This document shows positions 1 to 7,787 of a stretch of 64,000 nucleotides of DNA, in pieces. This DNA comes from Nitrobium sp046350935 (GTDB taxonomy: Bacteria > Nitrospirota > Thermodesulfovibrionia > Thermodesulfovibrionales > Dissulfurispiraceae): positions 11,459-75,458 of the forward strand of contig JAXLZK010000016.1 in the NCBI GenBank assembly GCA_046350935.1, read 5' to 3'. The notes beneath the pieces are model-generated. The model did not search any database. It had not been told where the DNA came from and worked only from the letters and a program-made list of their open reading frames with translations. Positions within the stretch are counted from its first letter, which is position 1. The number at the start of each line of letters is the position of its first letter. A program made the position numbers and the translations under genes.

Positions 1-1124
1 TTCTTGCCACGATCCAGCTCGGCGTTACGCTGGCCGGAGCATTGGCCTCCGCCATCGGCGGCGCCGCTGCCGTGCAGGTGCTCAAGCCTCTCGTGAGCAC
101 GGTGCCCCTCCCGTTTATCGCCCATTCGAGCGAGGCCATCGCAATCGGCATGGTCGTTCTCGTCATCACCTATTTTTCACTCGTCTTCGGCGAGCTCATC
201 CCGAAATCGCTCGCTCTTGCCAACCCTGAAGGCATCGGACTCTTTACCGCCCCTCTTATCGATGCGATCGCGAAGATGGGCGTCTTCTTTATTCGCATCC
301 TCACCGTCAGCACCAACGTGATGCTCAGGCCTTTCGGCAAGAGGGCCTTTACCGAAAGGGCCTATATCTCCGAAGAGGAGGTGAAGCTCCTCATCGAGGA
401 GGGAGGAGAGCAGGGAGTCTTCGAGCCCGAAGAGAAGGAGCTGATCCACAGCGTCTTCGAGTTCACCGACACGTCGGTCAAAGAGGTCATGATTCCTGCT
501 CCTCAGATGGTAACCCTGAGCATCGGCATGCCCGTTGACGAAGTCAGGACCCTTATTGCCGAGGAGAAATTCTCGCGCTACCCCGTCATCGGGAGGGACA
601 TAAACGACATCCGCGGGATCCTGTACGCAAAAGATTTCTACAACATCCTCTCGAGGACCGAGAGGCTCGATATCCACCGGATCATCAAACCTCCCTTCTT
701 CGTCCCGGAAACGATGAAAATCAGCATCCTTCTCAGGGAGATGCAGAAACGCCGGGTCCATATGGCCGTCGTAATCGACGAATATGGCGCGGTGTCCGGA
801 CTGGTCACTCTTGAGGACCTGCTGGAAGAAATCGTCGGGGAGATCCGGGACGAATACGATACCGAGAGCCCCGTCATCGTTCTCAATGACGGCTCGATGA
901 TCATCGATGCCTCCATCAGCGTTCGGGACCTGAATGAGGAGTACCATATGGAGATTCCCGAATCCGACGATTACGAAACACTGGGGGGGTTCATCCTGAC
1001 GCACTTGCAGAGGATCCCCCGGACGGGGGACTCGGTGAATATCGACTCCAAGACCTTGAAAGTCGTCGAAATGGTCGCCCAGCGCATCGCAAAGGTGAAA
1101 CTCGAAAAAATCGCTGTTTTTTAA
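1..1124 (+). CDS. CNNM/CorC (HlyC)-type membrane protein, 5' end cut off by the window
   Basis: The frame is open from the first base, so the gene starts outside the window; the TTG at 42 is only an internal leucine. The visible part holds the end of a DUF21/CNNM membrane domain (hydrophobic segments and the GELIPKSLALANPE motif), then a CBS-domain pair (from about the MIPAPQMV motif to LEEIVGEIRDEYD), then a CorC/HlyC C-terminal domain (DYETLGGFILTHL). Members of this family are linked to magnesium, sodium or cobalt efflux and bind adenylates in the CBS pair. The exact substrate cannot be read from sequence. It ends 59 bases before rubredoxin on the same strand. Confidence 0.9.
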   Translation, partial: LATIQLGVTLAGALASAIGGAAAVQVLKPLVSTVPLPFIAHSSEAIAIGMVVLVITYFSLVFGELIPKSLALANPEGIGLFTAPLIDAIAKMGVFFIRILTVSTNVMLRPFGKRAFTERAYISEEEVKLLIEEGGEQGVFEPEEKELIHSVFEFTDTSVKEVMIPAPQMVTLSIGMPVDEVRTLIAEEKFSRYPVIGRDINDIRGILYAKDFYNILSRTERLDIHRIIKPPFFVPETMKISILLREMQKRRVHMAVVIDEYGAVSGLVTLEDLLEEIVGEIRDEYDTESPVIVLNDGSMIIDASISVRDLNEEYHMEIPESDDYETLGGFILTHLQRIPRTGDSVNIDSKTLKVVEMVAQRIAKVKLEKIAVF

Positions 1125-1183
1125 TGGGTTTAAGGAGGCAACAGTGCATTGCATTGGCAAATAACTTTGTGAGCGGAGGAATT

Positions 1184-1342
1184 ATGGAAAAGTGGAAGTG
1201 CAACGTCTGCGGATATGTCTACGATCCCGAAGCGGGAGACCCCGATTCCGGTGTTGCCCCCGGAACTCCCTTCGAGAGTCTGCCCGATACCTGGGGCTGT
1301 CCGATCTGCGGCGCATCAAAAGACATGTTCGAAAAAGCATAG
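1184..1342 (+). CDS. Rubredoxin
   Basis: A 52-residue one-iron electron carrier of the cytoplasm. The iron ligands are two pairs, C6/C9 (CNVCGYVYD) and C39/C42 (CPICGA), and the spacing DPDSGVAPGTPFESLPDTWG between them is textbook rubredoxin. I start it at the ATG at 1184 because GCGGAGGA lies just upstream; an ATG at 1124 in the same frame would add 20 residues not seen in the family. The ferritin-like gene begins 24 bases later, so the two are probably one transcript, fitting a rubredoxin/rubrerythrin-type oxygen or peroxide defence pair. Confidence 0.95.
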   Translation: MEKWKCNVCGYVYDPEAGDPDSGVAPGTPFESLPDTWGCPICGASKDMFEKA

Positions 1343-1366
1343 CGGGCATCGTAAAAGGGAGGAAAC

Positions 1367-1852
1367 ATGAATTCTGTCGAAATAGCCATTAAGATGGAAA
1401 CAGATGCCATAAAGTTTTACCGGGAGGCCGCGGAGAAAACCAGCAACGCAGTCGGCAAGCGGATGTTTCTCTCCGTTGCAGAGGACGAAAAAAGGCACAT
1501 CAAGATTCTTTCCCAGCACCTGGAAAGCCTCGATCTTACCATTAGCCAGGCAAGCCCCCTGAAGAACGTGAAAACCATCTTCGAGGAAATGAAGGAAGAG
1601 TTGATGCAGCGCGTGGAAGCGACCCCCGACGAAGTGGAAGCGTTCAGGATCGCCATGGGCATGGAAAAGGAAGGAAAGGCTTTTTACGAGAGAGCCGCCG
1701 CAGCAGCACCCACGGAGAAGGAGCGAAAGCTCTTCGAGATACTCGTACGGGAGGAAGAAGAGCACTTTTCCCTCTTCCAGAACACCTATTCTTTCCTGAC
1801 CGATACGGGCAACTGGTTCATGTGGGAAGAGCACAGCATTGTAGAGGGATGA
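1367..1852 (+). CDS. Rubrerythrin-like ferritin-family protein
   Basis: A 161-residue four-helix-bundle protein. Two carboxylate/histidine repeats are visible: E11 with the ExxH motif E41-K-R-H44, and a second set in the GMEKEGKAFYERA helix followed by EEEEH. These are the di-iron ligands of the ferritin/rubrerythrin superfamily. It lacks the C-terminal rubredoxin domain of classical rubrerythrin, but a separate rubredoxin gene sits directly upstream and could serve as electron donor. Likely role is reductive peroxide removal or iron handling in the cytoplasm. Start has AGGGAGGAAAC upstream. Confidence 0.88.
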   Translation: MNSVEIAIKMETDAIKFYREAAEKTSNAVGKRMFLSVAEDEKRHIKILSQHLESLDLTISQASPLKNVKTIFEEMKEELMQRVEATPDEVEAFRIAMGMEKEGKAFYERAAAAAPTEKERKLFEILVREEEEHFSLFQNTYSFLTDTGNWFMWEEHSIVEG

Positions 1853-1865
1853 TTCCCCGGCCCGC

Positions 1866-1906
1866 GGAGGGTGACGGGAGCCGGCGCCCCGGGCCCGTCA
1901 CCCTCC
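1866..1906. terminator. Hairpin between convergent genes, probable bidirectional terminator
   Basis: A perfect 13-bp inverted repeat (GGAGGGTGACGGG at 1866-1878, its complement at 1894-1906) with a 15-base GC-rich loop lies between the ends of the ferritin-like gene and dapB. It lacks a long T run, so intrinsic termination is inferred from position and stem strength. Confidence 0.6.
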
Positions 1907-1914
1907 CTGACCTT

Positions 1915-2718
1915 CTATTTCAACCCAAGGACATCCTGCATATCGTACAACCCCGGCCCTTTCCCCGCAATCCACAGGGCCGCCTTCAGCGCGCCCCGTG
2001 CGAACGTATCCCTGCTCGACGCCTTATGGGTGATCTCGATTCTCTCTCCGAGACCGCCGAACAGCACGGTGTGCTCCCCTACGATGTCTCCTGCCCGAAC
2101 CGTCTGAATGCCGATCTCCTTTTTCGACCTCTCTCCGGTAAGGCCTTTTCTCGCATAGACGGCCACCTCGTCAAAGTTTCTGTTCACCGCTTCGGCAATG
2201 ACCTGCGCCATTTTCAGGGCGGTGCCGCTGGGTGCGTCTTTCTTCAGGCGGTGGTGGGCCTCCACGATCTCTATATCGTATTCGTCTCCCAGAACACGCG
2301 CGACGTCCTGTAGAACTTTCAGCAGGAGATTGACCCCGACGCTCATATTGGGGGCAAGAACGAGGGGGATCTCCTTGCTTGCCCTCCTCAGCTCTTCGAT
2401 CTCCTCCTTCGAGAAGCCCGTCGTCCCGATGACCATCGCCTTTTTCCGGGCGGCGGCGCTCTGTGCATGCTCCAGGGAGGCAGCGGTTGAGCTGAAATCG
2501 ATAAGCACATCGGCTCCCCCGACGATTGCGTCGAGACTGTCGGAGAGCCGCACTTTTGTTTCCCCGATCCCGATCAGCCGCCCCAGGTCCTTGCCGATGC
2601 CTTCATGCCCTTGTCTCTCAAGAGCGCCGGCAAGCTCCAGCCCCTGATACTCCCGAGAGAGGGTGGCGATACGGCTTCCCATTCTTCCTGTCGCACCCGT
2701 AACAATAATCCTGACCAT
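1915..2718 (-). CDS. dapB: 4-hydroxy-tetrahydrodipicolinate reductase
   Basis: A 267-residue enzyme of the diaminopimelate/lysine pathway that reduces hydroxytetrahydrodipicolinate with NAD(P)H. The N-terminal Rossmann fold begins with GATGRMGSRI (from residue 8). The substrate-binding signature EAHHRLKKDAPSGTALKMA is complete, with the catalytic histidine pair and the SGTA phosphate/substrate loop. Length matches the family. The product feeds both lysine and cross-linked peptidoglycan. The small gene yacG lies 12 bases upstream and is likely co-transcribed. Confidence 0.97.
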   Translation of the reverse strand: MVRIIVTGATGRMGSRIATLSREYQGLELAGALERQGHEGIGKDLGRLIGIGETKVRLSDSLDAIVGGADVLIDFSSTAASLEHAQSAAARKKAMVIGTTGFSKEEIEELRRASKEIPLVLAPNMSVGVNLLLKVLQDVARVLGDEYDIEIVEAHHRLKKDAPSGTALKMAQVIAEAVNRNFDEVAVYARKGLTGERSKKEIGIQTVRAGDIVGEHTVLFGGLGERIEITHKASSRDTFARGALKAALWIAGKGPGLYDMQDVLGLK

Positions 2719-2729
2719 TGAGCCCTCCT

Positions 2730-2915
2730 TTATGAGCCGTTATCGTCCGCCGCTTTTTTCTCATCAGCTTCCTGCGCTTCTTCACCGGGAACCCTGTAGT
2801 CTTCGGCAGCCCACTTTCCCAGATCAATCAGCTTGCACCGCTCGGAGCAGAAAGGCCTGCAGGGGTTCTCCTCCCAGGTGGTCTTTTTCTTGCAAACAGG
2901 GCACTGTATCTGCAT
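2730..2915 (-). CDS. yacG: YacG-type zinc-binding protein (DNA gyrase inhibitor family)
   Basis: A 61-residue zinc finger with C5, C8, C23 and C27 as ligands in the pattern CPVCKKKTTW...RPFCSERCKLIDLGKW, which is the YacG signature. Known YacG binds and inhibits DNA gyrase; that activity is inferred here. I start it at the ATG at 2915, with AAGGA a few bases upstream; a GTG at 2945 would add ten basic residues. The acidic C-terminal tail is poorly conserved in the family. It sits directly upstream of dapB. Confidence 0.88.
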   Translation of the reverse strand: MQIQCPVCKKKTTWEENPCRPFCSERCKLIDLGKWAAEDYRVPGEEAQEADEKKAADDNGS

Positions 2916-2957
2916 ATTCCTTCTCCGGCTCGTGTCTTTTTTCACCGTGTCTTAAAA

Positions 2958-3164
2958 TTATATACAAACACTCCGCCTTTTGTGTAGCGTAAGACTCAGC
3001 CCAGAATCGCATCCAAATGGGCTTAAGCGTTTTCCCCGCCTTTTAGCCTTCGTTCCTCTTTTCAGGGCTTGCTCCTGCTTGAGGAGATTTAAAACGATAT
3101 CGCGGAGCACGGCGAAACTCTCTGCACGGGGGAGCACCTCACAAAACGGGGAAAATCGTACGTT
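2958..3164 (-). mobile_element. C-terminal remnant of an ISAs1-family transposase, cut by the assembly gap
   Basis: Reading the minus strand out of the N gap gives about 67 codons to a TAA. The stretch AVLRDIVLNLLKQEQALK followed by RGTKAKR matches the helix that closes ISAs1 (H-repeat) transposases, where LRxIxLNLLKxE..xKxGIKxKR is conserved. The residues after KRLSPF fit the usual end less well, so the tail may be frameshifted or decayed. The upstream part, with the DDE residues, would lie in the gap. No terminal inverted repeat can be identified. Recognised from memory of the family, hence moderate confidence. Confidence 0.5.
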
Positions 3165-3264
3165 NNNNNNNNNNNNNNNNNNNNNNNNNNNNNNNNNNNN
3201 NNNNNNNNNNNNNNNNNNNNNNNNNNNNNNNNNNNNNNNNNNNNNNNNNNNNNNNNNNNNNNNN
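3165..3264. other. Assembly gap (100 N)
   Basis: Exactly 100 unknown bases, the usual placeholder for a scaffold gap of unknown size. A multicopy insertion sequence at this spot would explain why the assembly broke. Confidence 0.99.
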
Positions 3265-3377
3265 AAAGGCGACACGCAGTCACTGCACAAAATGGAATCG
3301 AGAGCAGGAGCTAGGACAAAAAAAGCAAGGAGAAGAACTGCAAACACTCTTTTTGAAATTTTCGAGAAATTGTCCAT
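3265..3377 (-). CDS. Short exported protein, 3' part lost in the gap
   Basis: From the ATG at 3377 the minus strand encodes about 37 residues before the N run: a basic start (MDNFSKISKR), a hydrophobic core (VFAVLLLAFFVLAPAL) and then ILCSDCVSP. This is a clean signal peptide or membrane anchor followed by a CxxC. The rest is missing, so no family can be named. The ribosome site is weak (AAG just before ATG). The CxxC after the leader may point to a metal- or thiol-binding periplasmic protein, but that is a guess. Confidence 0.5.
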
Positions 3378-3481
3378 CTTGAATAGAAGCAAATCTCTCC
3401 TTTTCCTATCAATCTCCCGCAACACAAAGGGAGTTGACCATCCGGCAACGTAGCAGATCAGCCACTTTTTCTTTCTGCCGA

Positions 3482-3518
3482 TAAACGAAAAGAGGGGACC
3501 TCTGGGAAGGTCCCCTCT
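3482..3518 (-). terminator. Intrinsic terminator downstream of the PRC-barrel gene
   Basis: On the minus strand a 10-bp perfect stem (3509-3518 with 3491-3500, core GGGGACC/GGTCCCC) with an 8-base loop is followed by TTTTCGTTT. It lies about 110 bases past the stop of the PRC-barrel gene. Confidence 0.8.
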
Positions 3519-3628
3519 CCGCTGGCGCTGCAACAGGAAATTTTGGACGGGCTATGGTCAATGAATCCAGGCAGTTTTCTTCAGACATCATTGTCCTAGG
3601 CATTTACGTTTCCTTTCGAGCAGAGTTG

Positions 3629-4129
3629 TTACCGCTCCTCCCAATACGGCTGGACGCCGTAATACCGGTACACGTCGGTGCTCCACCTTCTGTCTGCAAA
3701 GTCAGGCCATTTCTTCTTTTCGAAGGTAGGAGCGTTTTTCAGTTTTTCCTTGTCGATGTTGAGCACCAGATAATCACCGCTTGTGCTCGATTTCAGCGCT
3801 TTGAAGGGGATGGCATGGAGCTTCTCCCCCATGCCCAAAATACCCCCGCTTTCGAGAATCGCATAGGCAATCTTGTCGGTATTCCTGTCGAATACGACAT
3901 CAACGATCTTCCCAAGGTTCTCGTTCTGCATATTCTTTACGTCTTTTCCGAGGATTATGTTGAGCCTGTTCGTCTGAAGCATCGAGGTAGCCGTTCCGCT
4001 CGTCTCCATCGCAGGGTTGCTCTTCATATCTTCACCCCGCGTCGAGGAGCCGTACTCCGCTGCAAATACCCCTGAAGAAAAGACGAGGGTGAGAGCAGCA
4101 ATCAAAGCTATGCTACTGAATTTTCTCAT
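3629..4129 (-). CDS. Exported PRC-barrel domain protein
   Basis: A 166-residue protein with a Sec signal peptide (residues 1-23, cleavage near SSGVFA-AEYG). A PRC-barrel domain spans about residues 52-125 (LGKDVKNMQNENLGKIVDVVFDRNTDKIAYAIL..., then the HAIPFKAL strand). PRC barrels occur in RimM, reaction-centre H subunits and many stress-induced periplasmic proteins, where they mediate protein contacts. The C-terminus ends in an aromatic-rich segment (WPDFADRRWSTDVYRYYG). It stands alone between its own promoter (4343-4371) and its own terminator. Function beyond the domain is unknown. Confidence 0.85.
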   Translation of the reverse strand: MRKFSSIALIAALTLVFSSGVFAAEYGSSTRGEDMKSNPAMETSGTATSMLQTNRLNIILGKDVKNMQNENLGKIVDVVFDRNTDKIAYAILESGGILGMGEKLHAIPFKALKSSTSGDYLVLNIDKEKLKNAPTFEKKKWPDFADRRWSTDVYRYYGVQPYWEER

Positions 4130-4342
4130 TGTAGCCTCCTACTTTTTTGCGCCTGTCCAAAAAGCACCACTCAGGGTATGCCCCCTCTGCGCCATGCGCC
4201 ACTCTATGAGGTTTCTGCGAAGGTCCTGCGGCAGGATTGCCGGGGAATGGGATCGAAGTACGGTGAGAGATACCGATAGAGCCGAAAAAAGCGGAATCAA
4301 TTCCCTTCGGAGTGGAAGCCTATCCTGTCTCCTCCTACTTAA
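4130..4342 (-). other. Long 5' leader of the PRC-barrel gene
   Basis: The promoter at 4343-4371 predicts a leader of about 200 bases before the ATG at 4129. AGTAGGAGG occurs twice in it, once near the 5' end and once as the real ribosome site just before the start. No convincing small gene follows the first copy, and I could not fold the leader into a known riboswitch. Confidence 0.4.
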
Positions 4343-4371
4343 AATGTAGCAAAAAAAGGATTGGCTGTCAA
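4343..4371 (-). promoter_or_regulatory. Sigma-70-type promoter
   Basis: TTGACA (4366-4371) and TACATT (4343-4348) on the minus strand, spacer exactly 17. It points at the PRC-barrel gene. Confidence 0.65.
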
Positions 4372-4453
4372 CCGAAAACGAAAGCACAATAAATTTTAAA
4401 TACAATAAGTTATATGTGTATCCGCCGGCACGGCTCACCGCGGGCGGGCAGAC

Positions 4454-5506
4454 TCAGGGAAAAGCGGCCGTTCCCCCGGGAAGGGGAGCTCCCGGCCGCG
4501 GCAGGCTGTTCGGGTCGATCCCGTTGCTCAGCAGGACATTAGGGTCGTCCGCCAATGTTTTCGGTATGATGACGGTTATCCCGTACTGCTCACGGATGAG
4601 GCGCACTGCTTCGATGTAGTCGTCCGAGCCCACGCGGGAATACAAGGGAGCATATACTCTTATCTTCTCCTCTTTCAGGTACCTGATGATATCAGCTATA
4701 TGGCTCAGCCCGATGGTAAAAATCGCCTTGCGGGCCGTCAGCGCCCCCCGTCCGACCTCTTCTTCAAGTATCTCCGGCACCTTCTGGAGCATGAAAGCAG
4801 TCCTCTTCTCCTGCAGGTAGCAGAGCTCGTCACGGAGAAGGAGCGCTTCCGCCGTATCGTCGCGTGCATCTTCAAGACGGGTGAGGCACTCTCCGACCGC
4901 ATCGTACAGCTCCCTGTCCTCTATCTGCCGGGTAGGTATTCCGAAATGCTCCTTGAGAAGCATCTCCGCATTCAAATAGGCGGAGGGATCGGAAAGACGC
5001 TCTCTGATGAACTGGAAGGGCAGCGGGCCCTTCCCTTTCTCTTCGAAAGCGGAATGGACGAAAACCTCCCTTTCATCCGGCTCGGGCTTCCTCTTGAATA
5101 ATCCTTCGGGCAGCAGGAGCTGTATCCCTTCCTTCTCGATCAGCCACTCCCCGATCTTGTACACTTCGGCTTGGACCTTCGCAGTATTGCTTCCGTTCGA
5201 GCGGGACACCGTATGGCGGTGGCTGGTGCCGATAATATACAGCTGAGCCGGGCTCATCTCATTCTGCCGGAAAACAACGGTGCCGTAGGAGGAGGGGACG
5301 GGAGCCGCGGTCAACAAAGGAGAGGAGACCATGTCGGCGGCGCCTGAATACACGGGGAGGCCGAGAGAGAAAAAAACGGCCGACAGCGCGCTGCACAGAA
5401 GAAGTCCAAGTGAGTATAAACGCCGCCGTACAAGGCCTTTCTCCCGGAGAGAAGGCAGACCTCCGCTGTGATGAACCAGCCCGCCAAGGTGGAAAATACC
5501 TCTCAA
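4454..5506 (-). CDS. Exported or membrane-anchored TraB/GumN-like protein
   Basis: Encodes 350 residues. One hydrophobic segment near residues 30-52 (LYSLGLLLCSALSAVFFSLGL) is a signal peptide or anchor. After it come YIIGTSHRHT and, near the end, TIGLSHIADIIRYL, a pair of GxSH-type motifs reminiscent of the TraB/GumN/PrgY family, whose members are putative metal-dependent proteases or regulators. The match is partial, so the family is tentative. The start is a TTG at 5506 with AAGGAG nine bases upstream; no ATG fits the leader. A strong promoter lies at 5672-5701. The C-terminal 20 residues are Pro/Gly-rich. Confidence 0.6.
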   Translation of the reverse strand: MRGIFHLGGLVHHSGGLPSLREKGLVRRRLYSLGLLLCSALSAVFFSLGLPVYSGAADMVSSPLLTAAPVPSSYGTVVFRQNEMSPAQLYIIGTSHRHTVSRSNGSNTAKVQAEVYKIGEWLIEKEGIQLLLPEGLFKRKPEPDEREVFVHSAFEEKGKGPLPFQFIRERLSDPSAYLNAEMLLKEHFGIPTRQIEDRELYDAVGECLTRLEDARDDTAEALLLRDELCYLQEKRTAFMLQKVPEILEEEVGRGALTARKAIFTIGLSHIADIIRYLKEEKIRVYAPLYSRVGSDDYIEAVRLIREQYGITVIIPKTLADDPNVLLSNGIDPNSLPRPGAPLPGGTAAFP

Positions 5507-5827
5507 AAGACGCCACTCCTTCTGCGACCGGACGGCGGTCGGGAGGAGAAACAGAGCACTGCAGCGCTCGTATTACCAGGGGAAGCTCTCTGTCGGAGTG
5601 CGGAAATTCGCTCGCCGGTTTCATCGCGGCTCCCGTAAAAAGGGGCCGTTTCTGTCTTCGGTTCAGGAGTGATTATAGCGGAAGCGTAAGGACCCCGTCA
5701 ATGAAGCGGGGAGCATTCCGCCAGGCGCGCTGAAAGGCCGGCAGAATGCCCGATCCGGCATAACGCGCTGCGGCTCCCCGAAGCAACCGGAGGGAGCAGG
5801 AGGTCCGGGAGTGACCCGGAGGACGCA
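5507..5827 (-). promoter_or_regulatory. Intergenic region with a near-consensus promoter at 5672-5701
   Basis: TTGACG (5696-5701) and a perfect TATAAT (5672-5677) on the minus strand, spacer 18, point at the TraB-like gene and predict a leader of about 160 bases. The rest of the region is the 3' side of the DEAD-box gene. A small inverted repeat (TCCGGGTCACTCCCGGA type) lies just past the helicase stop but has no T run. No gene is seen. Confidence 0.65.
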
Positions 5828-7393
5828 CTACCCGGCGTCCTTCTCCGTTCTTGCACGTGCCTGCTTCACTTTTACCCGTTTGCCCTTCATGATCATATCG
5901 TCGACGGAACGGATCACCCTGTCCGCAAGCTCAGAGGGGATCTCGACAAACGTGAACTTTTCGAGCATGTCGATATTGCCGATTTTGCTGTAGGGGATGT
6001 TCGCCTCCGAGGCGATGGACTTGACAATGTCGGCGACCTGTATTCTGTCTTTTCTCCCGATGGTCATGAAGAGGCGCGCCATACCCGGCTTCTCGTAGCT
6101 CTCTTCAGCCCCCTTCTCCTGGATTTCTCCGTAGGCCGCATAGAGGGCCGCTGCCGCGATATCCGCAAAACGGTGCGTCTCCTCCAGCTCTTTCACCACC
6201 TGCAGGTACGCGAGGTGCTTCTCTTCCTTGATGATCTCGGAGATGTCGCGCGACACCTTCTTGTCCCTGGCCTTGAGAGCATCTTCCGCGGTGGGAAGCC
6301 TCTTTTTCCCGATCACGGTCTGGGCCGTCTTTTCTATGAGCCGCAGGTGCCGGTATTCCCGCGGCGTCACGAGGGTGATCGCCATGCCCGACCTGCCGGC
6401 GCGTCCGGTCCGCCCGATGCGATGGATGTAATTTTCCGGGTTTTGCGGAATATTGTAATTGATGACATGGGAGACATTCTGGATATCAAGGCCGCGCGCG
6501 GCAACGTCGGTGGCCACCAGAACATCGAGCAGACCGTTCTTGAACTTTGCCATCACCTCGTCCCGCCTCGCCTGCGTATAGTCCCCGTGCAGGGCGCTCG
6601 CATTATAGCCCATCTGCTGCAGCTTCAGGGCTACCTCATCGACCTCCCGCTTGGTGTGGCAGAAGACGATGGCCAGCTCCGGGTCCTCCACATCCAGAAG
6701 CCGGGAAAGGGCGTTGATTTTTTCCTCCTCCCTCACTTCGTAAAAGACCTGTTTGATCTCAGGCACCACGACGTCTTTCGTATTCACTTTTACCCGTTCG
6801 GGGTTGCGCATGTACCTCCGGGCAATGTTCATGATCGGCTGCGGCATGGTGGCCGAAAACAGGAGCGTCTGCCTTTCGGCGGGAGTGCTCTTCAGAATGG
6901 TCTCTATGTCTTCAATGAAGCCCATGTTCAGCATCTCGTCCGCTTCGTCGAGGACAACGATCTGCACCCCGGAAAGGGAGAGGGTAGCGCGGTTGAGGTG
7001 ATCGATAATGCGCCCCGGGGTGCCCACCACAACATCCACCCCGCGCTGAAGCGCCCGGATCTGGTTTTCGATGGACTTGCCGCCGTAGACCGGAAGGACG
7101 ACGCTTTTCTTATATTTGCCGATCCTGTTGATCTCCTGGGCCACCTGGACCGCGAGCTCGCGGGTGGGTTCGAGAATAAGGGCGTACGGCCTCCTGCTCC
7201 GCTGGCATTTTTCCACGATGGGGATGCCGAAAGCAGCCGTTTTCCCGGTTCCCGTCTGCGCCTGGCCCACGATATCGAGTCCCTGCAGCACCAGGGGCAT
7301 CGCAGACATTTGGATGGGAGTGGGCTCTTCGAATCCGATTTCCGATATTGCTTTCAGGGTTTCCTTGCTCAATGAGAATTGCTCGAACTTCAT
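5828..7393 (-). CDS. DEAD-box ATP-dependent RNA helicase (DeaD/CsdA type)
   Basis: A 521-residue helicase with all motifs in order: Q motif (Q28), motif I AQTGTGKT at 45-52, PTREL at 76-80, TPGR at 125-128, DEAD at 149-152, SAT, then in domain 2 VATDVAARGLDI and HRIGRTGRAGR. The last 75 or so residues (MARLFMTIGRKDRIQV onward) form a DbpA-type RNA-binding fold, as in DeaD and DbpA. Such enzymes unwind short RNA duplexes in ribosome assembly and cold adaptation. The very long leader with its own promoter recalls cold-shock helicase genes. The C-terminus is basic. Confidence 0.96.
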   Translation of the reverse strand: MKFEQFSLSKETLKAISEIGFEEPTPIQMSAMPLVLQGLDIVGQAQTGTGKTAAFGIPIVEKCQRSRRPYALILEPTRELAVQVAQEINRIGKYKKSVVLPVYGGKSIENQIRALQRGVDVVVGTPGRIIDHLNRATLSLSGVQIVVLDEADEMLNMGFIEDIETILKSTPAERQTLLFSATMPQPIMNIARRYMRNPERVKVNTKDVVVPEIKQVFYEVREEEKINALSRLLDVEDPELAIVFCHTKREVDEVALKLQQMGYNASALHGDYTQARRDEVMAKFKNGLLDVLVATDVAARGLDIQNVSHVINYNIPQNPENYIHRIGRTGRAGRSGMAITLVTPREYRHLRLIEKTAQTVIGKKRLPTAEDALKARDKKVSRDISEIIKEEKHLAYLQVVKELEETHRFADIAAAALYAAYGEIQEKGAEESYEKPGMARLFMTIGRKDRIQVADIVKSIASEANIPYSKIGNIDMLEKFTFVEIPSELADRVIRSVDDMIMKGKRVKVKQARARTEKDAG

Positions 7394-7600
7394 CAGTATC
7401 TCGCTCCTTTATGACGTTTCATTATGGGATTCACAGAAATGCCGGAAAATTCCCGGAAGTGCTCCGCACCGCCCCCTTGGGGAATACTTCCCTCGCTGCG
7501 GCTGTTTCAGGGTGTCTCTGCACGCACCGTTCTCCTGCAGCAGCAGAAGAGAGAGTGCGCATACACCCCTTAGTATAGCCTCTCCGTCGTGTAGTGTCAA
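7394..7600 (-). promoter_or_regulatory. Promoter and about 170-base leader of the DEAD-box gene
   Basis: TTGACA (7595-7600) and TATACT (7572-7577) on the minus strand with a 17-base spacer form one of the best promoters in the window. The start of transcription near 7565 gives a leader of roughly 170 bases, as is typical for cold-shock helicase mRNAs. No known cold box could be assigned by eye. Confidence 0.75.
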
Positions 7601-7722
7601 GAATAATCCAATATATACAATAGTTTTTGTCCTATCATCCCCTGCGGCCCGCTGCGTCTGTGCGGACTGGCCCCTCCTTTCCGCCTTCCCTGCCGGAAAC
7701 CTTTTTTCCGCTTCGCTTTTGT

Positions 7723-7750
7723 TTGACAAAGTTTTTGCTTTTTAGATAAC
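7723..7750 (+). promoter_or_regulatory. Promoter of glyQS
   Basis: TTGACA (7723-7728), 16-base spacer, GATAAC (7745-7750), 37 bases before the glyQ start. No T-box structure fits in the short leader. Confidence 0.6.
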
Positions 7751-7787
7751 ATGATTACTCACTATTTACAGCTACGGAAAGGAAACT

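Noticed and set aside
2958..3533. One long frame running through the N gap
   Set aside because: The gap length is a placeholder, so the join has no meaning; the two sides look like different genes.
5259..5624. Minus-strand frame starting after GGGAG, upstream of the TraB-like gene
   Set aside because: It is out of frame with the TraB-like motifs, and its Arg/Pro/Ser-rich product has no domain.
6173..7375. 400-codon open frame opposite the helicase
   Set aside because: Antisense of a DEAD-box gene with all motifs; high-GC codon bias opens such frames.
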